64,000 bases of DNA from an uncultured Lachnospiraceae bacterium (GTDB taxonomy: Bacteria; Bacillota; Clostridia; Lachnospirales; Lachnospiraceae). The notes under the pieces were generated by a model. That model worked only from the letters and a program-made list of their open reading frames with translations, had not been told where the DNA came from and made no database searches. The number at the start of each line of letters is the position of its first letter. Within the stretch, counting starts at the first letter, position 1. Below are positions 16,329 through 25,013 of this stretch, in pieces. The position numbers were made by a program, and so were the translations under genes. The DNA lies in contig CAMWQW010000003.1 of the NCBI GenBank assembly GCA_947176505.1, positions 62,001 to 126,000 on the forward strand. Reading direction: 5' to 3'.

Positions 16329-17870
16329 CTAAAATCCTCTGTAAATAAAGTCCGTCGCGTCATATCCCGGACCGTAATTTCCGTAAATCAAAATCAAGGC
16401 AAACAGCCCAAGCCATAACAGCCAGCGAAACGGCAGCAGCTGTCTCTGAATCCATACTCTGGCATAAGTGTATTTTTCCTGAAGAATCCATACGATAAAC
16501 AGCAGAAATACCCCGAATATGATAATATTCAGGTCTGCGTGCGTCACATCAAACTTCATCATACTGCCGTCAAAAAATATCCACGGATTCCACTGCGCAA
16601 AACTCCTCTTAATTGCGTACAAAGTATCTGACAGGCTGTTTAATCTGAAAAACATATTTCCCACAGATACGAGCACAAATACCCGCAGTGACTGAAATAG
16701 ATGCCAGCTAAATGACTCTGTATCAATCTTAAGGAATGCAGTCATTTTCTTAAAGACAGGCTGGAATACGTCCGACAAAACGATACAGCCCCAAAACCAA
16801 AGTCCCATACCGAGAATATATTTCCACCCGCCGCCATGCCATAAGCCGATTAACAGCCATACACACAACATTCCCAAGTAAGACGGTATCTGTTTGGACG
16901 CCTTCTTGCCCCAGTGCGCTTTCATCCATTTGGTCATCTTTCTCCAAGTTTCCGTCCGCAGGATAGGGTATAATATATAGTCTCGCAGCCACACACCAAG
17001 CGTAATATGCCACCTCTGCCAGTACTCCTGAACAGAACGGGCAAAGAACGGCGTTTTAAAGTTCTCCGGCAAATCAATCCCGTAACATTCGGACACACCC
17101 ATAATAATATCCATACAGCCGGAGAAATCAGTATAGAGCTGTAACATAAACAAGAAGGAGGCAGTCCAGATATACAGACCGTCGTAAGTCTGCATATCGC
17201 CGTAAATGCCGTTCACGATATTCGCCACACGGGTGGAAATCACTAATTTCTTGAATAAGCCCCACAGAATCCTCTGCATACCGAAAGCAATCTTGTCATA
17301 CGCAAAACGATGCGGCGCATAGAGCTGCTCCTTCATCTGCTGATATTTCGTAATCGGTCCGGAAGTCATCTGCGGATAGTAACCGATAAACAACGCCGTT
17401 TTCATGAGATTCGTCTGAGACTCTGCCTCCTGCGACCAGTAACAGTCAAGCAGGTATCCGACACTGATAATCGTGTAGAAACTAATTCCAATCGGAGAAG
17501 CAAAATTCGTCTCCGGAAGCCGCAATTCCGATCCGATGCGCCCTATTACAGAGTTGATGATGCCGATAAAGAAGTTACTGTACTTAAGGACTGCAAGAAT
17601 GCCCACGTTTATAATAATTCCGATAAGCAGGGCATATTTCGACCGCTTCTCTTTGCGGTCTTTCTTCGCCTTCACCATCAGACAGACCGCAGAATAAGTA
17701 ACCACGATGTTCACAAGCATATAGATACCTGTAAACACCGTGGAAGACAGTACAAAAAAGCACACACTGTATAGTAACAGTGCAATCCATTGAAATTTCT
17801 TGGGAACGAGATAGTATAACACTAAAGAAACCGCAAATAGCGCTAAAAATTGTAAAGAAGTTATTGACAT
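16329..17870 (-). CDS. MBOAT-family O-acyltransferase (DltB/AlgI-like)
   Basis: 513 residues, about 11 membrane helices. Family signatures are LPVGISFYT-like SPIGISFYTIISVGYLLDCY (about 125-144), TDFSGCMDIIMG, PFFARSVQEYWQRWHITLGVWLRDYILYP with His288, and the conserved GLWHGGGWKYILGMGLWFWG with the catalytic His345. MBOAT proteins of this branch supply acyl groups (typically acetyl) across the cytoplasmic membrane for glycan O-acylation. ATG at 17870 has AGGAG 9 bases upstream. It is followed after one base by its SGNH partner and preceded by legB at 16 bases, so the acylated target may include the legionaminic acid residue, though that is only positional evidence. Confidence 0.93.
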   Translation of the reverse strand: MSITSLQFLALFAVSLVLYYLVPKKFQWIALLLYSVCFFVLSSTVFTGIYMLVNIVVTYSAVCLMVKAKKDRKEKRSKYALLIGIIINVGILAVLKYSNFFIGIINSVIGRIGSELRLPETNFASPIGISFYTIISVGYLLDCYWSQEAESQTNLMKTALFIGYYPQMTSGPITKYQQMKEQLYAPHRFAYDKIAFGMQRILWGLFKKLVISTRVANIVNGIYGDMQTYDGLYIWTASFLFMLQLYTDFSGCMDIIMGVSECYGIDLPENFKTPFFARSVQEYWQRWHITLGVWLRDYILYPILRTETWRKMTKWMKAHWGKKASKQIPSYLGMLCVWLLIGLWHGGGWKYILGMGLWFWGCIVLSDVFQPVFKKMTAFLKIDTESFSWHLFQSLRVFVLVSVGNMFFRLNSLSDTLYAIKRSFAQWNPWIFFDGSMMKFDVTHADLNIIIFGVFLLFIVWILQEKYTYARVWIQRQLLPFRWLLWLGLFALILIYGNYGPGYDATDFIYRGF

Positions 17871-17886
17871 TATCTACTGCTCCTCT

Positions 17887-18870
17887 TTAGATATTATAAC
17901 AATCCACTTTATATTGATCCATATTGTCTCTGATCCATGCAATCGTCTGTGCAATGCCCTCCTCGAAAGTATACTCCATCTTCCAGTCAGTCAACTGCAT
18001 AATCTTCGTATTGTCGCCGAGGAGCCTGTTGACTTCACTCTTCTCCGGGCGCAGTCTCTCCTCGTCGCATATGATGCGCGCGGAAGGATTCAACTGTGCA
18101 ATAATTTCCTTCGCCAGATCGCCGATAGAAATCTCCCGCTTTGTGGCAATATTTATTTCTTCTCCGATTGTCTGATCGGACTGTGCAATGGCAATAAACC
18201 CATTCGCCGTATCTTTCACATAATTGAAATCTCTGGTCGGCGTAAGAGAACCCAATTTAATCTCCTCTTTGCCCGCCAGAAGCTGTGTGATAATCGTCGG
18301 AATAACAGCCCGTGCAGACTGTCTCGGTCCGTAGGTATTGAACGGACGCACAATGGAAATGGGCATCTGAAAACTCCGGTAAAAGCTTTCCGCCAGACGG
18401 TCCGCTCCTATCTTGGTTGCCGAATACGGCGACTGTCCCTGATAAGGGTGTTTTTCATCAATCGGTACATACTGTGCTGTTCCGTATACTTCAGAAGTGG
18501 ATGTAATCAGGACTCTGGAAGTCTCCAAATCCCTTGCCGCCTGCAGCACGTTCAACGTCCCCTTAATATTCGTATCCACATAAGAGTCCGGAGAATGGTA
18601 ACTGAACGGAATCGCAATAAGCGCCGCCAGATGAAACACTTCGTCTACGCCTTTCATCGCTGTGCGCACGCCGTTAGGGTCTCTGATATCCCCACTGAAT
18701 ATTTCCACATGTTTCATAATATCTTCCGGTAAAGTATCCAGCCATCCCCAGTTATTAAAAGAATTATAATAAGTAAAAGCCTTTACTTCATAGCCTTTCT
18801 TAACCAATGCTTCCGTCAAATGACTTCCGATAAAACCGTCGGACCCTGTCACCAATACCTTCTTGCCCAT
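17887..18870 (-). CDS. legB: GDP-GlcNAc 4,6-dehydratase (LegB-like short-chain dehydrogenase)
   Basis: 327 residues, typical for LegB (about 320-330). Extended SDR with the NAD motif GSDGFIGSHL (residues 9-18), TSTSEVYGTA, catalytic YSATK (Y149, K153) and RPFNTYGPRQSARAVIPTII. The sequence WGWLDTLPEDI and the long YVPIDEKHPYQGQSPYSATKIGADRLAESFY stretch fit the LegB/PglF-like branch acting on GDP-GlcNAc in legionaminic acid synthesis. Start ATG 18870 is preceded by GGAGAGAG; upstream in-frame ATGs at 18882 and 18921 lack a site. It lies 61 bases after ptmE, the enzyme that would make its GDP-linked substrate. A UDP-sugar substrate cannot be excluded from sequence alone. Confidence 0.88.
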   Translation of the reverse strand: MGKKVLVTGSDGFIGSHLTEALVKKGYEVKAFTYYNSFNNWGWLDTLPEDIMKHVEIFSGDIRDPNGVRTAMKGVDEVFHLAALIAIPFSYHSPDSYVDTNIKGTLNVLQAARDLETSRVLITSTSEVYGTAQYVPIDEKHPYQGQSPYSATKIGADRLAESFYRSFQMPISIVRPFNTYGPRQSARAVIPTIITQLLAGKEEIKLGSLTPTRDFNYVKDTANGFIAIAQSDQTIGEEINIATKREISIGDLAKEIIAQLNPSARIICDEERLRPEKSEVNRLLGDNTKIMQLTDWKMEYTFEEGIAQTIAWIRDNMDQYKVDCYNI

Positions 18871-18931
18871 AGCTCTCTCCATTTCTGCGCTGCGTACGCT
18901 GCACATTATTATTTCTGTCACTTATCACTCA

Positions 18932-19984
18932 CTACTGAAAGCCCATTTTCTTTCTCATGCTCTCCAGCTCATCCAACTGTCCCATATCCATCCAGTCGTC
19001 ATCGTCTATTAAAAACGCTCCGACCCGTTCCCCGTCCCCGATGCACTTCTCTATAATATCCGTAATATGGACAAACTCGCCATCCGGTATCCTATCAAGA
19101 AACTTCGGTTCAATCAGATAGAGTCCCGTATTTACGCGATACGCCAGTTCCGGTTTCTCCTGCAGCCCTACAATCTGCCCCGCTTCGTCTAATTGAACGG
19201 TTCCGTAGGGCACCTGAAATTTCTTTCTTGCGCAAACTACCGTAATAATATTTCCTGTGTTCCAATGATACTCTAGTATCTTGGCATAATCGGCTTCGAC
19301 CAGAATATCGCAATTTGACATAAAAAAGGTGCCCTTCACGGAATCTTTCAACAGTTTGAGTCCGCCGCCGGTTCCCATATATTCCTGCTCCTCTATGAAC
19401 TTAATCTCTTTACCTATCTCACTGTCGTTAAAATATGCTTTGATAAAGTCTTTTTTATAATTGACGATCATAGTAATATCCTTGCAGCCATACTCTGCAA
19501 AGTTCTCAACGATGTACTCTGTAATCGTCTTTTCCCCGATTGGGATAAGCGGTTTCGGTAAAATATCGGTATAGGGCTTTAGCCTCGTACCCTTGCCGCC
19601 TGCCATAATCACAAGCGGAACGCCAAGCTGCGGAACGTCCCTCTCCTGCCCTCTGTATTCCTCACGCCAGAAGCAGATATCAGTCAATTCATGTGCGGAA
19701 TTGACAATAGGTACCGCCGTAACATAGTATTTCTCCATCACGGCTCCCGCCGTATGTCTCCTGCTTTCATCCAGATAAACAGGATGGCAATTGGCAATCT
19801 CAGACACCTTTGCCGTCAGACTTCCCCCTGCAATGAGATGTCTTCTGATATCACCGTCCGTAACACAACCTTCCAGTATTTTGCCCTTACATACAAAGGC
19901 AATCCTCTTTCCGTTATGTCCGATTTTCTGCATCACGTCGATGATCGGCATCGTGCCCGTCACCGTAAATAATCCTAAATCCAT
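18932..19984 (-). CDS. ptmE: CBS-domain glucosamine-1-phosphate guanylyltransferase (PtmE-like)
   Basis: 350 residues with two parts: a tandem CBS regulatory domain (about 1-115) and a nucleotidyltransferase (about 120-350). The latter has MAGGKGTRLKPYTDILPKPL beginning at 127, VNYKKDFIKAYF, the metal site in SNCDILVEADYA, and a late DDDWMDMGQLDELESM. This CBS-plus-nucleotidyltransferase arrangement is known from Campylobacter PtmE, which makes GDP-GlcN for legionaminic acid. ATG at 19984 follows a strong GAGGAGAAGG site; a frame extending to 20023 adds a non-homologous leader. It is followed by legB. The regulatory ligand of the CBS pair is unknown. Confidence 0.88.
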   Translation of the reverse strand: MDLGLFTVTGTMPIIDVMQKIGHNGKRIAFVCKGKILEGCVTDGDIRRHLIAGGSLTAKVSEIANCHPVYLDESRRHTAGAVMEKYYVTAVPIVNSAHELTDICFWREEYRGQERDVPQLGVPLVIMAGGKGTRLKPYTDILPKPLIPIGEKTITEYIVENFAEYGCKDITMIVNYKKDFIKAYFNDSEIGKEIKFIEEQEYMGTGGGLKLLKDSVKGTFFMSNCDILVEADYAKILEYHWNTGNIITVVCARKKFQVPYGTVQLDEAGQIVGLQEKPELAYRVNTGLYLIEPKFLDRIPDGEFVHITDIIEKCIGDGERVGAFLIDDDDWMDMGQLDELESMRKKMGFQ

Positions 19985-20046
19985 CCTAACCCTTCTCCTC
20001 GCATCTGCAAACATAGCGGACACGCCGTACCGTTTTTCCGCTTTCG

Positions 20047-21546
20047 TCAGCCGGTACTGTCTATGACTGCCTCTATTTCATTTTTCATGTTTTCCAGTGC
20101 TTTTTCTTTCCAGAACACAGCTGCGTTCTCAGATGTGTCAGCACTCTCATGAATCAGCCGATACAGCTCTTGCGCGGAATCAAATGCCCCTGCATACCCC
20201 TGCTCACAAAGCGACAGCAGAAAAGAAACCGCCTTTTCTCTATAGATAAAAGTCTGTAAACCGAAATACAATCCCTCAAAAATAGCCGTGGAACTCAAGC
20301 CGCCAATCTGATAGGTACTGATTGCAAACAGATAATATAATTCCGTCTCATAGTTATCAATCACTTCAATTCCGGTCTTAGCCAATTCCGGATAATCTGT
20401 TTTCCAGCTGTCGTATTCTCCCGGATGCAGCTTATAGATAATGCGGTAAACATTCTTATCAATCTTCCGTTCTAATTCCACTGCAATGTCCGAAAGCTCT
20501 TTCCCTACCGGTTTCTGTGAAATAAATAGAATAATCTTCTTAGCATCTTTCTCTATTCCAAGAAACCTCTCAGCATTGCGCTCCAAATGCGGAAATCCCA
20601 CCGCTCTGCAATGATCCGGCGGTATTGGATAGCGCGCTTCCGTACACCAATATGGCGAAAAGGTAAAAAAATACTGTGGAAACTGTCTCACTGTAATGCC
20701 TTCCGGATAATTGTAGGCAGTGTGCTCCCTGCCCGTCACACCGTGCTGCAACTCGATCGTAGGTATATTTTGTGCGGCTGCCAATTCGTTGACAATCATG
20801 CAGTCTACATTATCCCCTACTACTTCGAGAATCGCTTTCGGCTGATACTTCTTAATCTCTGCGTCAAACAGTTCCTTTTTTCTTTGATACAGAAAATAAC
20901 CGTCGCTCATCATAGTTACAATTTCTTCAATATCGTAATCCACCTGCATGACCTGCGCTATTTCATCGCAAGCCGGTTTTATTTTCGTCCTAACCTGCTC
21001 CCGAATCCGCTCATAGCCATTCTTTAAAACTACTTTATGGAACAGCAGAGAAATTGTGGCAAGAACTTCTATTCTATCCGTATAGACCAGATTGTCGGTG
21101 CCGACCGGTCTAAGATGCTGTTGCTTATATGGACGCTCAAAAACGACAACATTAGAGAAACATTTCGCAATCTCATCCGTATAGATACAGTCAAAGCGGT
21201 CTCCGTTGCGAACTCTTCTCTCATGGTTAAACACCATGAGATCTGCATTGATTAAAGGTACGCTCTTATGAAACACCGCGTTCTTCATCATGCCGCATCG
21301 AAGCTTTAATCTTGCCCACGCAGACAAGCCGCTTACTTGATACGATGCCCCATAATGATCTTTATTTTCCAGCATTTTCGCCATAAACGCTTCTCTATGG
21401 AATATCCAGTAGGAAAATCCGTCTATATCGTCCTCCGGCAGATGATATTTCTCCTCTACCTGAAGCAGACAATTAATACAGTCTAAAGTATTCATACACT
21501 CCTTTGCGCCTCTGCCAATGTTGTCATTAAATATCACGACCGTCAC
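20047..21546 (-). CDS. Predicted GT-B-like glycosyltransferase of unknown specificity
   Basis: 499 residues, no signal or membrane segment. The C-terminal half carries IELQHGVTGREHTAYNYPEG, then IILFISQKPVGKELSDIAVELERKI, IIYKLHPGEYDSWK and the late IGGLSSTAIFEGLYFG, an order of motifs seen in Capsule_synth/CDP-glycerophosphotransferase-like GT-B enzymes. The N-terminal half I do not recognise. Start: GTG at 21546 overlaps the TGA of the upstream gene (4-base overlap); an alternative ATG at 21495 has AAAGGAG only 3 bases upstream. It lies between the nonulosonate genes, so a legionaminic acid transferase is a reasonable guess, but the donor is not established. Confidence 0.7.
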   Translation of the reverse strand: MTVVIFNDNIGRGAKECMNTLDCINCLLQVEEKYHLPEDDIDGFSYWIFHREAFMAKMLENKDHYGASYQVSGLSAWARLKLRCGMMKNAVFHKSVPLINADLMVFNHERRVRNGDRFDCIYTDEIAKCFSNVVVFERPYKQQHLRPVGTDNLVYTDRIEVLATISLLFHKVVLKNGYERIREQVRTKIKPACDEIAQVMQVDYDIEEIVTMMSDGYFLYQRKKELFDAEIKKYQPKAILEVVGDNVDCMIVNELAAAQNIPTIELQHGVTGREHTAYNYPEGITVRQFPQYFFTFSPYWCTEARYPIPPDHCRAVGFPHLERNAERFLGIEKDAKKIILFISQKPVGKELSDIAVELERKIDKNVYRIIYKLHPGEYDSWKTDYPELAKTGIEVIDNYETELYYLFAISTYQIGGLSSTAIFEGLYFGLQTFIYREKAVSFLLSLCEQGYAGAFDSAQELYRLIHESADTSENAAVFWKEKALENMKNEIEAVIDSTG

Positions 21547-22655
21547 ATCGGTCTGCTCGGTCTGTCCTGATCCGCATCCGCCTTAAAGAACGGATTATCC
21601 AATCCGCTCACCGTCTTATAAGCATAATCTAAGTCAATATTCTCTAAACAGAAAGGTTCAAAGTGATTAGGAACAACCGCTCCACTCTGTTCCTTGTCGA
21701 TAAAACCAGCTTGACGCAGCATTTCATCGTCCAGACCATGCTCCACAAAATCTATATATTCATAGTTTTCTTCCCTCAGCAGACGCCTGAAGCAATGCAG
21801 CATGCCGCACAGCTTCTCCTCCCCGCAGGTCATATCCATGATTCTAAGACATTTTCTTCCTTCACTCTCGCACACTCGCGTCGCCAATACACCCTGCACA
21901 TTACCATGCTCCTTAATACAGTACATTTCATAATGATAGATTGGATGGTGGAAAAAACGGTTTGTAAAATAATCTTTTGATTTATATCTGTTTATTCCCT
22001 CAAAGGCTTGTTCCGGAAGCGCAAGGAATTCCTGAAGAGTGCATCTTTCCAGACTCTTAGCAGAATTATCCGTATCGTATCCGTTTGTAAGCATACTCTG
22101 ATAGTCCTTTACCAAATGGAAATCTTCCATCGCATCATTCAGGATATAGTAGTGCTTCATCTTTCCGGCTCTAAAATTCCAATGCTTGTAAATACTAAGC
22201 GCAACGTCCGAAATTCCCAAGATTGATATCGTTTCAATCGGCAGTGTCGACTTCATATAGTAATATAAGCTGACACCCAGCCCTTTCACATTGATATCCG
22301 GTCTGGACTTCCAGATACACGGCCATACTTCCATTTTCTCTATCTTATCATCATACTGCGACGTCGGCACGAATCCCAGAATGGAATGGAAATCTCCGCT
22401 CTTTCTGTGCTGTGCCACAACGTAATTATATCTGTTATTCTTCCTGTCCAGATGCTGCCAGTCAAGCAAATCCGGGCGCAGAACAAAAATGTGGTTTTCG
22501 CGCCAGTATTTCCTTAAGAAGTCAACCAGCTGCTCTCTTTCGTCCGCCCTGCAGAATCGCAGTTCATAGTCTTCCTGCAGCTTTTCTATATAATCCTTGC
22601 CGTTTAACTCCGGTAAAATATCTTTCAAACTTGCACCCCATTTCTTCTTCACCAC
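21543..22655 (-). CDS. GNAT-like protein of unknown acceptor, fused tandem fold
   Basis: 370 residues. The N-terminal half (about 25-170) looks like a GNAT fold: LRFCRADEREQLVDFLRKYW, YNYVVAQHRKSGDFHSILGFVP, WPCIWKSRPDINVKGLGVSLYYYM and SILGISDVALSIYKHWNFRAGKMKHYYILN. The second half (about 200-340) appears to be a second related domain with YEMYCIKEHGNVQGVLATRVCE and YIDFVEHGLDDEMLRQAGF. The start is ambiguous (GTG at 22655 or the next GTG), and the ribosome site is weak. It overlaps the GT-B-like gene by 4 bases, a sign of functional pairing. I infer an N- or O-acyltransferase acting on the nonulosonic acid or its glycan; no closer assignment is possible. Confidence 0.65.
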   Translation of the reverse strand: MVKKKWGASLKDILPELNGKDYIEKLQEDYELRFCRADEREQLVDFLRKYWRENHIFVLRPDLLDWQHLDRKNNRYNYVVAQHRKSGDFHSILGFVPTSQYDDKIEKMEVWPCIWKSRPDINVKGLGVSLYYYMKSTLPIETISILGISDVALSIYKHWNFRAGKMKHYYILNDAMEDFHLVKDYQSMLTNGYDTDNSAKSLERCTLQEFLALPEQAFEGINRYKSKDYFTNRFFHHPIYHYEMYCIKEHGNVQGVLATRVCESEGRKCLRIMDMTCGEEKLCGMLHCFRRLLREENYEYIDFVEHGLDDEMLRQAGFIDKEQSGAVVPNHFEPFCLENIDLDYAYKTVSGLDNPFFKADADQDRPSRPM

Positions 22656-22682
22656 AAACTCACAGTCTTACCGCTCTCCGTC

Positions 22683-23639
22683 TTACAGAAAATTCAGATA
22701 ATTCTCACTCTTAGGCGGGAAATCAATTGTATCCAGTCTTGGCAGTTTAAACGGATTGTCCTTTTCCAAATCGACAATCTGCACATCGGTAGTCAATCCC
22801 ATCACGCAGCCAAGCTTCCTGATGCAGGCAATTACTTCATCACTGTAGGAGCCGCACGGATAATTAATAACCCATTTATTAGGATTTACAAGTTCTTTTA
22901 AGCAATCCAGTGCTCTCGTAATATCCTCTGTAAGCTGTTCTTCCGTCAACTGATTCATCCAATAATGATCATACCCGTGAACCCCGAAATACATGCCGCC
23001 CTTCTTCATCAGCATCATCTGATCATAATTTAAATAAAGCTCATGTGCCATAACAGTCTCCGGGACGCCAAGTACCTTCTCGAATAATTCGCTGGTGATC
23101 TTGTTCCTTAGCTGTTCGGGCAATACAAACTGTAATACCCGTTTAAAGAACTCCGTCTCCTTATCATTCAGCCGGTTCGCCACCATGTACCGTTCCATCA
23201 GTTCCTGATTGGAAGGATACTCCCATCCTTCACTGCGATACTTGTCCATCTGTGTCAAAAGTTCTTTGCAGAGCGTTTCTATGGGCGCCGCCGCCAAAAT
23301 AAAATGAATCTTATTAACGTCCAGCAACGTATGTTCCGTAAAAACTTTCGCCGGTATAAAGAAAGAACCCTGCATACCATATTCCAGCAGCATGGGATAA
23401 ACAAAAGTATAATGGTCGATATAGCCATCGTCAAAAGTTAACAGCAACGCGTTCTCCGGCAGTTCCTTCCCCTCTTCATAATAGGCTATGACGTCTTCCA
23501 TCGTCACAGGACAAAAACGCTGTGCAAAGAACTGCAACTGCTCTTTAAACAACTGATAGTCAAGACCTTTGATATCCGGATAGCGGCTATTCTTCAAATC
23601 TCTCACATAATGATACATTGCGATATATAACCGCTTCAT
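22683..23639 (-). CDS. Polysaccharide deacetylase (NodB/CE4 family)
   Basis: 318 residues. NodB signatures: TFDDGYIDHYTFVYPML (residues 68-84, catalytic base and metal Asp), then FFIPAKVF, the metal-binding His pair in FGVHGYDHYWMN (H-x3-H), and a late INYPCGSYSDEVI loop replacing the usual RxPxG. No signal peptide, so it may be cytoplasmic and act on a lipid-linked or nucleotide-linked intermediate. The spacing between motifs 1 and 2 is long (about 150 residues, helical insert). ATG at 23639 has AGGAGG 11 bases upstream. A good promoter candidate lies at 23679-23706, so this gene may begin a transcript. Confidence 0.88.
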   Translation of the reverse strand: MKRLYIAMYHYVRDLKNSRYPDIKGLDYQLFKEQLQFFAQRFCPVTMEDVIAYYEEGKELPENALLLTFDDGYIDHYTFVYPMLLEYGMQGSFFIPAKVFTEHTLLDVNKIHFILAAAPIETLCKELLTQMDKYRSEGWEYPSNQELMERYMVANRLNDKETEFFKRVLQFVLPEQLRNKITSELFEKVLGVPETVMAHELYLNYDQMMLMKKGGMYFGVHGYDHYWMNQLTEEQLTEDITRALDCLKELVNPNKWVINYPCGSYSDEVIACIRKLGCVMGLTTDVQIVDLEKDNPFKLPRLDTIDFPPKSENYLNFL

Positions 23640-23678
23640 AATTCTGTCTGCCTCCTCTTGTCTGCAAAAACTACACTC

Positions 23679-23706
23679 AGTATAACATACTGCGCGCTAA
23701 AATCAA
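23679..23706 (-). promoter_or_regulatory. Promoter candidate upstream of the deacetylase gene
   Basis: On the minus strand: -35 TTGATT (23706-23701), a 16-base spacer, then -10 TATACT (23684-23679) preceded by TGT, an extended -10. Four of six and five of six consensus matches. It sits in the 104-base gap, the largest here, about 40 bases before the ATG at 23639. Confidence 0.5.
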
Positions 23707-23712
23707 GTTACC

Positions 23713-23737
23713 GCGTTGTCACGGGTTCTGTGCACGC
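23713..23737 (-). terminator. Weak terminator candidate after the GNAT gene
   Basis: Imperfect stem of about 7 base pairs (arms GCGT plus CAC at 23713-23722 pairing with GTG plus ACGC at 23729-23737) just after the GNAT stop. On the minus strand it is followed a few bases later by TTGATTTT. The stem is short and the T-run is interrupted, so termination would be partial at best. Confidence 0.22.
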
Positions 23738-23743
23738 TTCGTC

Positions 23744-24283
23744 TTATGGGCGGTATTCAGATTTCCATCGATACAATTTAACGAGTTTTTGACTTTCTTT
23801 ACAAGGCAGCATCATTTCTCTGTACTCATCCGTCCGTGCTAATCCGGCTCCCCCAAACAAAGCCTGACTCCTATCGTTATCTTCCCTGATATACGCGATT
23901 GCCGACAGCTTCGCCTCCCGCAGAAGCGCCACTGCCTCTCTCACCGCTCTCGTGCCATAACCTTTACCGGACTGTACTGCTGAGATTCCGATGCTCAACT
24001 CAGCTTCCCCATTCCCTGAATAGTCAATATACAGATAGCCGACGGGATGATTCTCTTCCTGAACAATATAAATTTCACGGCTTCCGTCATGGGGACGGAC
24101 TTCGCTCATTCCACCTTCATCATCAAACGCCCGCTCTTTGTCATGCGGCACATATTTGTTCCAAAATGCAAGCAGGTTCCCACGAACCGGTTTGTCCTGA
24201 TATCCGCACCAGTACAGATTATCCTCCTCGCTTTTTACAGAATAAAAAAAATCAAAATCTTTGCTCTCGGCTTTCCTGATCAT
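23744..24283 (-). CDS. GNAT-family N-acetyltransferase (candidate LegH-type)
   Basis: 179 residues, single GNAT domain: begins MIRKAESKDFDFFYSVKSE, has the acetyl-CoA strand IYIVQEENHPVGYLYIDYSG, the pyrophosphate loop GISAVQSGKGYGTRAVREAV (about 100-119) and motif B AYIREDNDRSQALFGGAGLARTDEY. It lies 11 bases downstream of the CMP-legionaminate synthetase. In legionaminic acid synthesis, LegH acetylates the 4-amino group of the GDP-linked intermediate, and this gene is the best positional candidate, but other GNAT-like genes (491, 21543) exist here. ATG at 24283 follows AAGGAGAAGG. No motif discriminates sugar substrates, so the LegH assignment is inference. Confidence 0.85.
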   Translation of the reverse strand: MIRKAESKDFDFFYSVKSEEDNLYWCGYQDKPVRGNLLAFWNKYVPHDKERAFDDEGGMSEVRPHDGSREIYIVQEENHPVGYLYIDYSGNGEAELSIGISAVQSGKGYGTRAVREAVALLREAKLSAIAYIREDNDRSQALFGGAGLARTDEYREMMLPCKESQKLVKLYRWKSEYRP

Positions 24284-24294
24284 ATCCCTTCTCC

Positions 24295-24996
24295 TTAATC
24301 TTCGGAGATTCTCATCTGTTCTATAAATAGTTCCGCCATTTTAAAATCAAAAGCTGTGTCAATGTCAATGGACCGTTCCGGCGGCATTACATAGGCATAG
24401 CAGCCTTGATGATACATATCGTCCACGCCGCCAAGCGCAGATACTTTCACAATATACAGCGCTCCGTTAATCCGATAATAATCCGGCAGCTCCTGTCTCG
24501 GTTTTTCATCAATCTCTTTGCTGATAAAACCGTCCATGGACATGTCTTCCGGCAGCGTGTTACACCACAGCGGAGAGTGTTCCGTGGGACACACACCAAT
24601 CACATAGTCGGCATCCTTCCCGGTAAATAAACGGTAACCGCTTCTTATGTCCTCCGCCGTCCTAAGAGGTGATGTCGGCTGTAACAAAGTAACCGTGTCA
24701 AATCGCTTCCCCAGCTTCTCATATCCCCGTACCGCCTCACGGACTGCATCCCACGAAGAAGCGTGGTCTCCCGCAATCTCGTCCGAGCGCAGAAACGGAA
24801 CATCCGCTCCGTACTGTCTCGCAATCTGTGCATACTGCTCGGAATCCGTAGAGACAAATACCCTGTCAAACATGCCGCTGTCCTTGGCTGCCTCGATAGA
24901 ATATGCCAATAAAGGGCGTCCGCCCAACGGTTTAATATTTTTATCTTTTAATCCCTTCGAGCCGCTCCTTGCAGTGATTACCGCTAAATTGTTCAT
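24295..24996 (-). CDS. legF: CMP-legionaminic/N-acylneuraminate cytidylyltransferase
   Basis: 233 residues, normal for NeuA/LegF. Activates the nonulosonic acid with CTP. The nucleotide-binding N-terminus reads AVITARSGSKGLKDKNIKPLGGRPLLAYSIEAAKDSG, followed by VSTDSEQYAQIARQYGADVPFLR, and LLQPTSPLRTAEDIRSGY. The YRINGALYIVK and ERSIDIDTAFDFKMAELF end match the family. ATG at 24996 has AGGAG 9 bases upstream. It forms a tight NeuB-NeuC-NeuA order with the two genes upstream. The closest relatives by motif are the LegF/NeuA pair; choice between legionaminic and neuraminic acid rests on the GDP-sugar genes ptmE and legB nearby. Confidence 0.93.
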   Translation of the reverse strand: MNNLAVITARSGSKGLKDKNIKPLGGRPLLAYSIEAAKDSGMFDRVFVSTDSEQYAQIARQYGADVPFLRSDEIAGDHASSWDAVREAVRGYEKLGKRFDTVTLLQPTSPLRTAEDIRSGYRLFTGKDADYVIGVCPTEHSPLWCNTLPEDMSMDGFISKEIDEKPRQELPDYYRINGALYIVKVSALGGVDDMYHQGCYAYVMPPERSIDIDTAFDFKMAELFIEQMRISED

Positions 24997-25013
24997 TCGT
25001 CAATCTCCTGTTC

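Noticed and set aside
17914-18732. Plus-strand frame of 272 residues opposite legB
   Set aside because: Arg/His/Cys-rich shadow translation; the minus-strand gene has full SDR motifs.
20027-20057. GTACCG/CGGTAC inverted repeat around the stop of the GT-B-like gene
   Set aside because: Only 6-base arms with a 19-base loop; expected by chance.
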